In this document: one piece after another, positions 43,111 to 54,199 of the stretch
Numbering within the stretch: the first letter of the stretch is position 1
Layout: each line of letters starts with the position of its first letter
Source: Ophiobolus disseminans
Taxonomy: Eukaryota; Ascomycota; Dothideomycetes; Pleosporales; Phaeosphaeriaceae
Direction: 5' to 3'
Length of the DNA stretch: 64,000 bases
Assembly (NCBI GenBank): GCA_010093685.1
Contig: MU006216.1
Coordinates: 2,350,487 to 2,414,486 of the forward strand
Notes under the pieces: model-generated
What the model was told of the DNA's origin: nothing
Seen by the model: the letters and a program-made list of their open reading frames with translations, nothing else
Databases searched by the model: none
Translations under genes and position numbers: made by a program

Positions 43111-46100
43111 ATGTCTGATCTTGTTCCTAATATTATGATTGAGCATGTGGCAGGTCCTCCTCTTAAACGTCGCCGCTTGAACGTACCTCCGCTAGATGCA
43201 GCCGGCAACAGTCCGTGCCTGCTCGAAGTCGATACAGCAGCACCAACGCCGTCCGACTTCACCGCACATGGACACATATGTGAAGATACGATTGTGTGTT
43301 TTGGCATGGTTTGTCAAGCGTTGCTATATCCTCTTACAAGTGCTCACACTGCATTAGATCATAGACCAGCCAGTAACTGGACCAGCTGATGGCGCCTTGT
43401 CCCCTTCCCTCGCCCACGAAACCATCGTATATGAGCCCCCTCATACACTGCGGCATAGCAACGGCATTGATATTTTCGGGCAGTTGCACGCTCGTGCAGG
43501 CGAAATTCTGCGCATCCTTGCGGCTGATGGCGAGCTCATATTGCAACTAGCACTCTCTGCGTTCCCAATCGCTGCGGAGCCAGACACAAAACTCTCTCAA
43601 AGAGCAACACGCTTCTTGGGAATCATTATATATGGGCCTCGACACCGATTCAGTGATGTGGGCGACTTTGTGACAAAATGTGGCCACTTTCTCGAGGACC
43701 CAATTGGCTGTAATCGCAACGCCCCGTATATGAATCCTCAGTGTCTCTTTAGTTTACATGAAAGTCCTCCAATGACTTATGACTTACAACACATGCAACA
43801 GCAAAGCGTTGACACCTTTACACGTACCTCTGCAGACATTTTGGCTGTATTTGAAACAACTGATTCCATCAAAGAATCAGACAACCCGACAGCTCTGCGC
43901 ACATGTTTAAAAGCGTACGTGAACCTTTCGACCGCACGGCTGATTGCTAAATAGAGACTACGTAGATATCAACGACAAGCACTCACGTTCTTCTTGCGAC
44001 GAGAACGAGGTTTGCATCCAACCGAGGATGGCTTCGGTATATGGTCGCGCCGATCCAGCGAAGGAAAGACTCAGTGAGAATTTTCATGATCGTACTAAGA
44101 CCACTGGCTAACGTTACGGCATCATAGTTATGTCAACGTTATCACTGGTGAGATGCGCTCACAGCCAGGCCCAATGTGGAGAGGTGGGCTTCTTGCCGAC
44201 GAGATGGGCGTTGGGAAAACTTTAAGCATGATTGCTCTGATTGCTTCCGACAAAGATGCCAATGCCACGGGTACTTGGCCGATAAGACAGGACGTTCAAG
44301 CTAGCAGTCTAAATTCTACCTTAGTGATAGTGCCTCTAAGCTGTAAGAATAGATACCTTGAGCATTTTAAAGGCCTTGACACTAACCCCCACCTTAGTGC
44401 TCACTGTATGGGAGACACAGCTCAAGAAGTAAGTCAATGCTACATATGCCCACTTAATTATAGACTAATATAGCCTAGTCATGTTCACAGTGGTAGATTA
44501 ACATGGTGTACACACCACGGCAAGCGCAGATTCCGACCCATCAACACGGTAAGACCACCTGACATTGTGTTCACAACATATCAGACCGTCGAAAGGGAGC
44601 GGCGGAAGAAGAGTCCTACCAATGAATCGCTGTTCTCCCACCACTGGAAACGCATCATTCTTGATGAGGGTATGTTTTTACTGTTCTCGTTTCAAGTATC
44701 TACTGATGCATGACAAGCACACATCATTCGCAACCACAATACAGCAACAGCGAGTGCCATAAGTGCACTTCGCGCAACATCAAGATGGGCCGTCTCCGGT
44801 ACGCCAATACAAAATAACTTGACTGACTTCCTCGGTCTCTTCAAGTTCCTCCAATTTGTGCCTTACGATGATTCAAGGGCCTTTGACGACGACATATCGG
44901 CCTTATGGCGCAACTGCCCGGTAGAAGAGGCCACCGAATCATTCAAGAGGCTGCTCTCGAGTGTCATGATTCGCCGTACGAAGGTGGTATTAGATCTTAC
45001 AAACAGAGAGGACAAAATTATGAGGCTTCCGTTTAGCGAACTGGAGAAAGAATACTACCAGATGATTGAGCAGCCTGTTGTCGACATGCTCGACCAGCCC
45101 ACAGATGAGAGTAGGCCCAGTGTACCGTGGATGACGGCCATCCAGCAGATCAACAAACTGCGATTAGTATGCAACCTAGGTACTTTTGTTCCCTCGAGCC
45201 AATGCGGGCCAAGTCGGATTGGAGATATTGACGACAAGTCCGCTGAACTAGCAGCTCGTTTTTCTATGAGTGGTGAGGCATGTGCTCACTGCTTACAACC
45301 AATTGAAGCCTCGCCCTCTGGCAATGAGCTTGGGAGTTCAACAATGGTGACGATCTACCACTCGACTTGTAGTCGTTTCTATTGTGCCGACTGCGCAGAA
45401 CTTCTCCAGTACCAGGCACCTCAACCATGCGACTGCACCAGTGGCCCAAGTTCTTGCCCTCTTCGACATCTGAAGTCGTTATTGCCGACTCCAAGGCTCA
45501 CGCCGACTGGAAGTCTGTCTCCTTCTCCGATGGACGTAGACGACAACAACGATATATCGAGCAAAGTAAAGGCACTCATCTCGCAAATAAGATACCACCC
45601 GGATGAAAAGCAGTACGTAGAACATTCGTCTAATGATATTTGCAAGACAGCTAATTTGCCAAAAGTGTTGTGTTCTCATCCTGGACCTCAAGTCTTGACA
45701 TGGTAGAACGCGGGCTTCGGAGCGACCCAGCCCATCTGATTCAGTCTGTGCGTATCGATGGCAAAGTGGCCCCGAACAAGCGAGGGTATGCCATTCAACA
45801 ACTTAGCGACGACCCCAACATACGTGTCATCCTCATCACAATCGGATGTGGTGCCTGCGGGTAAGCCCTCAATTCTTGAGCAAGCGACGACTGCCAAACG
45901 AACGCGCGACTAACTCTTATTGTAGGCTAGACTTGACCGCAGCATCGCGTGTACATCTCCTCGAGCCTCAATGGAACCCGTCGCTGGAAGACCAGGCTCT
46001 TGCTCGGGTCCACCGCCTCGGCCAAACTCGTCCTGTGACGACAATCAGATATATTATGGAAAACTCTTTCGAAGAGGTACTCATGCAACTACAGACGAAA

Positions 46101-46329
46101 TAAAGACAAAATGAAAGCTAACATCATGCAGCACATCCTGAAAGTCCAGGATCGCAAAAAGCTACTAGCAACCACCTTGCTGTCCAACGGCTCTGCTCTC
46201 GAAGTAAGACTTACCCCACGAAGCACTCCAGCTAACCACATGACCACTTCAATTTTTCGTACAACTGCTGACTTTCTACAGATTTTGCGTTCGCTACTGC
46301 ATGAGAGCAAAGTTGACAATTCCAGATGA
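43111..46329 (+). CDS. SNF2-family DNA-dependent ATPase (RAD5/RAD16-like)
   Basis: Eleven exons (43111-43308, 43358-43914, 43966-44073, 44128-44342, 44398-44428, 44479-44669, 44718-45612, 45666-45860, 45926-46076, 46132-46203, 46282-46329) give 886 residues. It has a nuclear-type K-R-R-R-L near residue 20, motif I D-E-M-G-V-G-K-T (312-319), the D-E-A-H box, S-G-T-P-I-Q-N-N, I-R-R-T-K, and a C-terminal helicase half with V-V-F-S-S-W-T, L-L-E-P-Q-W-N-P-S-L-E-D-Q-A and A-R-V-H-R-L-G-Q. Between the halves is a RING-like C-A-H-C...C...H...C-A-D-C-A cluster, as in the RAD5/RAD16/HLTF group, but irregular in spacing. Family roles are chromatin remodelling and repair. An unusual point is I-T-I-G-C-G-A-C-G in motif V, where S-L-K-A-G-G-x-G is usual. 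It is head to head with the STAND gene. Confidence 0.88.
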
Positions 46330-47927
46330 AAACAGAATCAAAGCTTCGTGTCGGATCACAGGTATCAGTAGGTACATTGGCTGCCCAATGATGCCCAACA
46401 ACCGACTCGATCCTACTTCGGTCCTACTTGGGCGAGAGCATGTACACCTCTGTAGCACCCACACGTAGAGGTCATTAATCCAACCATCATCGAACCAGAA
46501 TGCATTCATAATTATTTCCTTTCATCACTAGTGAGCCTTCCAACACTTCGCTTAGAATAAACAAGAATAGAGACGAGCATAGGGCTGAATGAAAAGCTAC
46601 TACCCAACTTTTAGATGATGTACGAATGAAATGAAAGTCATGAATAACTTTGAAAGCAAACAATATTCAACCAAAGTGAACACTATCGCCACGTGCTCTC
46701 TCGCTACCGAGCAGGAAGCATGTTCCTATATCCCCGAAGTCAATTCATACAATATCCCCCGAGCTTATGCCAGAAACGCCGAAGATCTATTCATACTTCA
46801 ACGACATCCGAGTCAAGTCCCATCATAACGTCTCCTCGTGTGACAGGGCCGAAAGCCGAGCTATACGCGCCCAGCCAGGACAGTCACATGGGGCGGTATA
46901 TCGTATCCACCTCAAGGCGAATATGTATGCAACACAGCCCATCAGAAGCTTGACCGTGTCCATTCGTGGAATATCTGATGTGTGGTCACTGTGGCTAATA
47001 CGCTTACTCAATCCCACATCCGCGCATCAAATCGCCACAAGGCTTTGAATAGCATGACTGGGACCTTACTCATCTTCAGGGGCTTCGTATTCCTACTCCA
47101 ATACGACTTCTCTTGAGACCACAATCTCAAGCTCGTCCAACCACTTCACGCCATCACCGAAAACCGCGCTGAACATGTCTGAAGCGCCGCTGCAAGCGCG
47201 ATCGAGATACGGAGTTGCACGTGGGTGAGTAAGCACCGCGCAGGAGGGCGTATGATGCGGTTCTCTATTCTAGCGTCGGAGATAGCTGGGCGACGTGCCG
47301 TACGGATGTTGCACGAGTATGATGGGCGAAGGGGGCGAGTTGAGGGGTTGTCGGAAGAGGATGTTGTTAATGAGACAATGGTGACATGGGACTCGTATGA
47401 CTTACATGTGCGACACGGCCTTCCATGGCAAGATCAGCCGTCTGAATGTGCTAACACTAAGCTGCCTGTAGTTTTGAAGAGAGATTTGACATGGCACTGT
47501 GGGGAGGTAGACAACTTGAATCCCACTAGAACATATAAGAGAAGCAATCTCCGACTGAACGAAGTAACAGTCGCTGTGAAAGGAGGCAAAGCTTCTCAGG
47601 TGATTGCTGTACTACATCTCCTTCTCGAATGACGTATACTCTCAGCTGGTGTGAGGTGTGGCAGAGTGCATCAGGTAGAATATTGGGCAGGGACAGATGT
47701 ATTGTGCACAGGTACTTCTATCAAGACTGTTGCCGAGACGCTTGGCTGGGCTTGCGCTTTGTTTGCATAGCTAGAGACGTCAATTGGCTATGTGCATAGA
47801 TGATGACGATCGTGAATGCTGTGAGAAGACCATAGAGAGCAACGTTCTTTTGCGCTTCCGAAGAGAAGAGGCAGCGTGGGGCATGATCATAAGAACGGTG
47901 TAGTGTTATGTAAGGCTGAGCCACCCC
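46330..47927. other. gene-poor region
   Basis: 1.6 kb between the SNF2 and YVH1 3' ends. It holds one ORF of 135 codons, listed separately at low confidence, and otherwise nothing recognisable. Confidence 0.45.
47225..47632 (+). CDS. unassigned 135-codon ORF
   Basis: The sequence has a balanced composition and some helix-like stretches (F-S-I-L-A-S-E-I-A-G-R-R-A-V-R-M-L-H; E-E-D-V-V-N-E-T-M-V-T-W-D). There are several possible starts (47225, 47252, 47255). I do not recognise any family and see no clear intron. It could be a remnant exon or a chance ORF. Confidence 0.25.
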   Translation: MSKHRAGGRMMRFSILASEIAGRRAVRMLHEYDGRRGRVEGLSEEDVVNETMVTWDSYDLHVRHGLPWQDQPSECANTKLPVVLKRDLTWHCGEVDNLNPTRTYKRSNLRLNEVTVAVKGGKASQVIAVLHLLLE

Positions 47928-49383
47928 TCACAGGTTTTGCTTCGAGTGACCAACGTTCTGTCCAAGAACATTGGCCGCACCCGGAGGGCGTCTTATACCA
48001 ACAGTGGACTTTCTTGCTTCGTCGATCCGTCCTTTTGAAAGACTGATCCCGGGGAGGACCCACTGTCCACAACTGCACTGCATTCCTTGCCACGCGTATT
48101 TGCCTACGTTATTATGGCATTTAGGGCACTCGAGCCGCCCCTCCAGTTTCCCCTGTTCAAGCTCCGGACGCATCCAAGACAGAGGGTCCAAGAAGTAGTG
48201 AGCACAGGTTTTAGTGGAAGCGGCTGGCGAAGTCTCTACGTTCAGATCACCGTCATCTAGGGACGACTTGTGTGCGAGCAAGTATTGCGAAGTTGCGAGT
48301 GGCCGTCTGGAAGGGTGTAAGCGCTGAGCAGAATTTACGGCGGCAAGAAACCGCCGGTGACATCAAAGTTCTAATAAAGGAACCTCGTACCTGCACTTGC
48401 GACATCTCAGCTCAAAGTCGGAGCTCTGGTCAGGGACATGCTCATCCTCGAAGCGGATTTTGTCCGCCTCGGGGGCTTGACCACAAGCACGACTCAGCTC
48501 AATCTCTCGCTGGTACACCCATCTCTGATAGGCTGGGGTCTGCTCCACATCTTCAGGAGTTTTCATCTCGCCATACAGTTCCAACTGCTTCATGAAGCCT
48601 TCGTTTGGCTCGCAGATCGATCGGGCTTGCCGTAGGTGCGACAGCGCTTCCGAGGGACTGATGTTGTGCTCTTGCATCAAATAAGCAATGACGACCGTAG
48701 CTGATCGGGATTTGCCCATAGCACTAGAGAAGAGGGTATGGTTGGCATCTTGACACGAGTGGCTTGGAGTTGATGGAGTGGCAAACGAGCGGTGTGGAGA
48801 AAACTTCTCAATATGCGGAAGGTGCGAAAAGACAGGGAAAACTCTGTGAGTGGGTGCAAGACGCGCGTAAAACCAAAATAAAGAAATCTAATATGCACTG
48901 CAGTGCGGACGATGTTGGGGCCGTCTGCTTTTTGAAGATGGCAAAATCGCCAAGGAAGGCATTCGTTGGCGTTGATCGAAGGTTGAACATGCAGGTCTCA
49001 GCTCGACTGGGGTAGGCACTCACCAATGCACGAGGACACCGCCACCACCATCAAGCCCTTCTTTGATGAACTGGTTGGTAGCAGGGAAGTGCTCTAGCAG
49101 GTTTTCGTCTTCCACATCATCGACCTCGACAACCATGTGCTTCTTGAAGGGGCTGAACAAGTCTTGATCCAGCGGAGACCGCAAAACTGATAGGACGTGG
49201 GTGATGTTCGCTTGCTGTAGAGCTTCACGCCGTCTCAGGGTGAACATGCTACAGAGGCCTCGTCAGACACCATTATCAGACCCCAAATGGAGGTTGTGGG
49301 GGCTTCGAAACGAAGGTCTGCTTGATTACGTACCCACCGATATAGAGCCTGAGGTCTCCCGGCACTTTATCGATGAGCGCCAT
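47928..49383 (-). CDS. yvh1: dual-specificity protein phosphatase YVH1
   Basis: Four exons (49383-49334, 49248-49024, 48723-48391, 48306-47928) give 328 residues. YVH1 is a phosphatase that also acts in 60S ribosome maturation (release of Mrt4). The N-terminal catalytic domain has L-Y-I-G-G, H-V-L-S-V-L, the general acid in V-E-V-D-D-V-E-D, and the active site H-C-A-M-G-K-S-R-S with Cys92 and Arg98. The C-terminal zinc domain has C-R-K-C-R-R, C-A-H-Y-F-L-D-P-L-S-W-M, C-P-K-C and C-S-C-G-Q-W-V-L-P, as expected. Intron 2 (48724-49023) is 300 bp, long for this genome, and splits the catalytic Cys codon (TG|T). All motifs are intact. Confidence 0.93.
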
Positions 49384-51976
49384 GGCGACTAGGGAGAGTG
49401 CAGGGCTGTCCAATAATAGTCAGAGCACCGGAGATGAAGAAGGGGTTGAAACAGAGAATGGCCAGGCGTAAGGTGTTGAGCCCTGATGGGCAGAGCGTCA
49501 CAAGTTTTCACCGAGGTCGTGTCATTAGCGCGCCATATGAATGGGCAGGCGCGCGGCTCTGCTCCATACTTGGGAAGGCGTCAATCCGCAATACTCGTTT
49601 GATCCGGCACACAACGACACTCGAACTCGGCGAAACAGGAAAGCAATTTGCGATATCACGCTCTGCTCTGCGTGCAGGCCGAGCTAACGGGGATTCCATA
49701 GAAGCTGCGCATCGCCGAGAGCGGGACGAGCGCCACACAGCCTTGTGGGCGACGCACGATGATCACTCTCGTTGGCGGCGGCCAAGCACTCACGAACTGC
49801 GAATATCGAGTCTCACTCTGCGAACAGAAACGCTGGCGTGTGCAGGATATACCTAATTCATGTGTTCTATCTTATCTAGTCGGCGCGGGCCCTGTTCCTG
49901 CAACGCAGTGGCACAGGTGAAATGTATATGGGCTTGTATCTGTAGGGCTAACCCATGCCAGCGGCGTCCCTGTCTTCAACGTCCGCGGTTACGGCACATT
50001 CCACATGACGGACCACACCCACGTCTTGTCCTTACGGCAGCACAAGCACAACGAGCCGTGTTGGTCGGCTCTCCATATCTCTGTCATACCCCGGACCTCT
50101 GTCGTGGTGCCAGTTCAGCTCCAGTAGCAGCTTGACGTTGCCTCCTGGGTCCGAATTGACAAGAATAGCCTCGCAATACATTGCGTATTACCAATTGAGA
50201 TGGGTCGCTCCACAGTGTCCCCTAGAGGAGTACAGCCGGGATCATGTCAACAGTCAGCCACTGGAGATACAATACCGCGCTGCATCGTTTTGTACGCCCT
50301 GCTGTGTGTGCGGTTTGGATCGCGGTGACCAGCCGTGATATTTCCTGGCGTCAGAGGCAAGTCTTGTGCACCCCTCCCCCGAGCCGATCAACAGATCACC
50401 GGCTCGAGTGGTGGGACAAGCTATCGAAAGCGCTCAGCGTGACAAGACCCTGATTAATGGGCGCAAGCGAGCGCCTAGGACGAGCGTGGAGAAACTGATT
50501 TGCCTAGGCCGAGGATGACAAGAATCATGGCTGGTAGGGCTGTCGAGGAACATGGTGCCGCTTGGACCTCTCCCGTTACCCGCGTCGAGTCTAACCTCAC
50601 ACCGTTCAATCTGACGCTTGCGCCGTGTGCGGAAAGGTGCAGCCAACTGCTGCAGCTTTGAGTCGTCGCCAGCATGCGTCCGCAGCGCACTGTGGGCTGC
50701 TGAGGTCCACGCCGCCGGCTCGCCTGGCCCTATCTAACACACCGTTGATGCCAGCCTGACAACCTGACGATCGGCCTTGGTGTGCGTAATTATCGACAAC
50801 GGGCGCGGATGGGCGGGCGGCACCAAACCAGCGTTTGATTACTATGGCCAAGGCCGTTGGTCTGAGTGAGCCGTCCCACGCTGGCGGGAGCAGTTGACGC
50901 CTGCGGCGATATTGACTGTGAGGAGAGGACAGTGACCACCGGCTCTCTCGACGCTGGCGCATGCCGGGGCCAGCGCACTCGTGTCGACTAAGTTATAGCC
51001 ATGGGCTCGCCAGCATGCGGGCATCGTTAGCTAGTACAGAGGAAGGCGGTCGACATGGAAAAGCGCCAGAGGCATGGTTCGCTGGTGCGTCGAGTAGGGA
51101 CTGCAGATGGAGAGATCCCTGTGTCTCCACCGCTATGATCCGTGCTGGTAATGGTCGGCACCGCCAATCAGTGTCCGACCAGCACAGGGAGAGCGTCGTG
51201 CTTAATACTGGCAGTCCCCGGGCATGGCCTGCTCTGCTCCTCGTTTGCTTGCTGCGAACTTTCTGGAGTCGCCATCCTCGTGCACCCGCCCTTCTTCGAC
51301 GCAGGGACTTGCTCGCCCACTTCTCCCTTCCATTGCATCCCGCCCTCTGCGCAACGCTGCCCACGCTAGGAAGCGACCTGGGACACTGCCGCTTGGTGCT
51401 GCTCGCTGCGGTGAGACGATGAAGTGCTCGGCCTGAAGGAGGCTGCACACGACCCGTCCCTCGCTGGCCATCATTGATCCCCCGCGACAGCATTGCAGTA
51501 TTGCGTGGCGGTGCTCGGCCAGCCGCAGACGTCCAGCTAGGAGCCGCACCTCACGGTCTGAGGGTCTCCCGTCTAGCGCGTGCGGCTGTATAGGGCTGAA
51601 CTACGAAACCGCCCCCGCGCGCCTTCCAGCCTTGCTCTCCGGCGCTCCTGCCGGCCAGCCTCAGGCCCTGACGCGTACTCTTGCCTCTCTGCTCGCAGGT
51701 GGGCTGCCCAGGTGCCTCCGCTGGGCAATTGCGACGCTATCGATCCAGCTGCTCGCCCCCGCGACCGCCGCCCGTCCTGTTTCGGCCAGTCCGCGCACGC
51801 TCCCGGCTAACCTCACCGTCCCAACTATAGTCCCCTGTGGCCCGTGCGCCGCCCTCGAGCACCCACTCCTCACCACGCCTGCGCTCGCCACACCTGCGGC
51901 GCTCGTGTGCGAGCCACGCTTCAGCTGCCACTAGGTGGCGGGCCATTGGCGACATCACCGCGCGCCCGGCCCTGCC
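49384..51976. other. gene-poor region and probable leader of the C2H2 gene
   Basis: 2.6 kb with only short overlapping ORFs of unusual composition. The last ~500 bp are C-rich and probably promoter plus 5' UTR of the zinc-finger gene. The start region would also contain the YVH1 promoter. No repeats or transposon domains seen. Confidence 0.45.
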
Positions 51977-54199
51977 ATGTCGTCCGCTGGCGGAACCCCG
52001 AGCATTCGGGTATATGAGTCCCACCGCTACGCACTGCCTCACCACCACCGCCCATCCCACCCGAGCCCCGCCGTCGCAATGGCCATTCCCAGAGCGCGCG
52101 AGGAGGTCCCCCCGCCCTTGCCTCCTCCACGTCACATCCACGACCTGAGCGCCGGCCAGGACCCCGGCTGGCAATGGGGTAACACCAACAGCCCAAAGGA
52201 CACAGGCTTTGGCGGCAACCGGCTTGCCACAGTCCGGCCTGGCTCGAGCTTGTATGGGGCATCTGGCAACGCCTATCCCCGTCCGCGGCAGCCCTCGGCC
52301 GATTATGTCCTCAGAGCCCGCGAGCCGTCCATCTCCCGCTCCCCCAACGACATGAGCTCCGAGGATCCGAACAGTGACGACGATCCCAACAGCAAACCCC
52401 GCCCGTCGCTTGCAAACCATAGGTAAGAGACTTCCCAATGCCTGCATCCACCATTGTTTACATTTCCTTGGGAGACGACACCATGTTTCTTATGTCTGCC
52501 GTACATCCACGTGTTTTCCCTTTTCACACCACGGTGTATGCATTGACTGATCACCATCATGACCCGCAGATTCACTAGCGAGCGGCAACTTGGACAGCAG
52601 GCGCTCCACAGCTCGTCGCAGGCATACGACAAGCAGTTGTTGTCCAAAATTGGCGGGCCGAACACGCCCACAAGAGCAAACGTCCCGCCTCTTTCTGGCA
52701 GTAGTCAAGACTCCGCAGACTCGCATCCGCAATTGCAGAAGATCAATGGTCTGAAGCCATTGTCGGTGCCCGACCGGCTACATCCGAGTCTCGACTCTCC
52801 CGCTTCCAAGTGGTCTCCGTCTGGAGCCATTTCGCCTGGCTATACTGGCTTTCGCAGCCCAGTCTTCGACACTGGCTCCATCGACACTCACAGGAGCCGG
52901 TTTGGCAGCATATCTGCACCTGGGCCTTTGGACGACACCTCTAGCCAACACCGAGGCAGCTATGATCACAGTATATTCTCAGACCACGAATTTGGCATGG
53001 AAGAGAATGGTATGCGTGACCTGAACATCAACGACCGGAGCCCTGCTGAATCCGAGGACTATCAATTAGGCCCGAAGGGCGGCCTTAAACGCCGCGCCTC
53101 ATCACCGCCTTCGGAAGCTGCGCGAGAAGATCGTCCGACGACAAGCGGTCATACTGACTTGTACCACCGTCGCTCACAGCAGATGCTAGTCAACCGTAAC
53201 TGTACTGCGTCGCGCTTTCAGGGAACACCAGGCTCGTCGTCAACAGTTTCCTCAATAGGCCAACGCTCTGGCTCAATCGGTTCTTCTTTTGGGTTCTCAA
53301 CGGCTGCCAGCAGCATGACCAGTTATGGTGGGGACCAACGCCTGTCGCCCAACGCACTGTCACCGTTGGGGGAGACGGATTCAGGCCCTGTCTCACCGTA
53401 TGCAGCTAGCCGATCACTGAACCCTAGCCCGCGCGGTTCCCTCTCACGGCCACAACATCAACGAGGTCCCTCAGAAAGCGACCCGTCGCAAATTCGCAAG
53501 ATGTCAACAGATAGCATGTTGCATCCGCGCCATAATTCAGTGGTCAGCCGCATCCCTGGAGCGTACATGTGCGAGTGCTGTCCCAAGAAACCCAAGAAGT
53601 TCGACTGTGAAGAGGATCTGCGGTAAGTGACGGCCGAACTTCTCCCACCGCCATTCCTTAGCGCGCTTGCGCAAGTGCCCGCAAACTGACGACTGCACAG
53701 AATACACGAACTCGAGAAACAATATATCTGCCAGTACTGTTCAAACCGGTTCAAGAACAAAAATGAAGCAGAGCGCCATCAGAACTCATTGCATCTCCGT
53801 CGACATTCGTGGTCATGTGCAGCCCTCGCTGGTGTTCCGGCTGCTTTCCACCCATCACCGACTCGTCCAGGTGCAGCCGATATCTGTGGTTACTGCGGTG
53901 AAGAGTTCTCAAACCCTGCTGACTGGGAAGCGCGCTCGGAGCATCTCAATCATGTGCACAAGTTCGGTGAATGCAACCAGGCAAAGAAGTTCTTTCGTGC
54001 AGATCACTTTCGGCAACACTTGAAACACAGTCATGCGGGCACAAGTGGCAAGTGGACCAACATGCTAGAAAACGCTTGCATGCGCGACGAGCCGCCACCA
54101 CAAGAACGTGTTGGCTCCATCAGTTCCTTGTCTGGCCACTCGAGTGGGCCCTTAGCACCCAAACCCGGTGTTATCGATGAAGTTCACGACGAATCGTGA
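51977..54199 (+). CDS. C2H2 zinc-finger transcription regulator
   Basis: Three exons (51977-52422, 52570-53622, 53701-54199) give 665 residues. The first ~500 residues are disordered and Ser/Pro/Gly-rich (regulatory type). The C-terminal part is conserved in fungi: M-C-E-C-C-P-K-K-P-K-K-F, then Y-I-C-Q-Y-C-S-N-R-F-K-N-K-N-E-A-E-R-H-Q-N-S-L-H (classic C2H2), H-S-W-S-C-A-A-L, C-G-Y-C-G-E-E-F with H-L-N-H-V-H, and F-F-R-A-D-H-F-R-Q-H-L-K-H-S-H. Introns of 147 and 78 bp; the second interrupts the finger region at D-L-R|I-H-E-L. I know the arrangement as a fungal C2H2 family but not a target gene set. Start choice: the ATG after the C-rich leader (M-S-S-A-G-G); the open frame upstream has no better Met. 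Confidence 0.85.

Noticed and set aside
49398..49856. A 152-codon ORF upstream of YVH1
   Set aside because: No recognisable domain and composition like random GC-rich DNA; probably YVH1 promoter.
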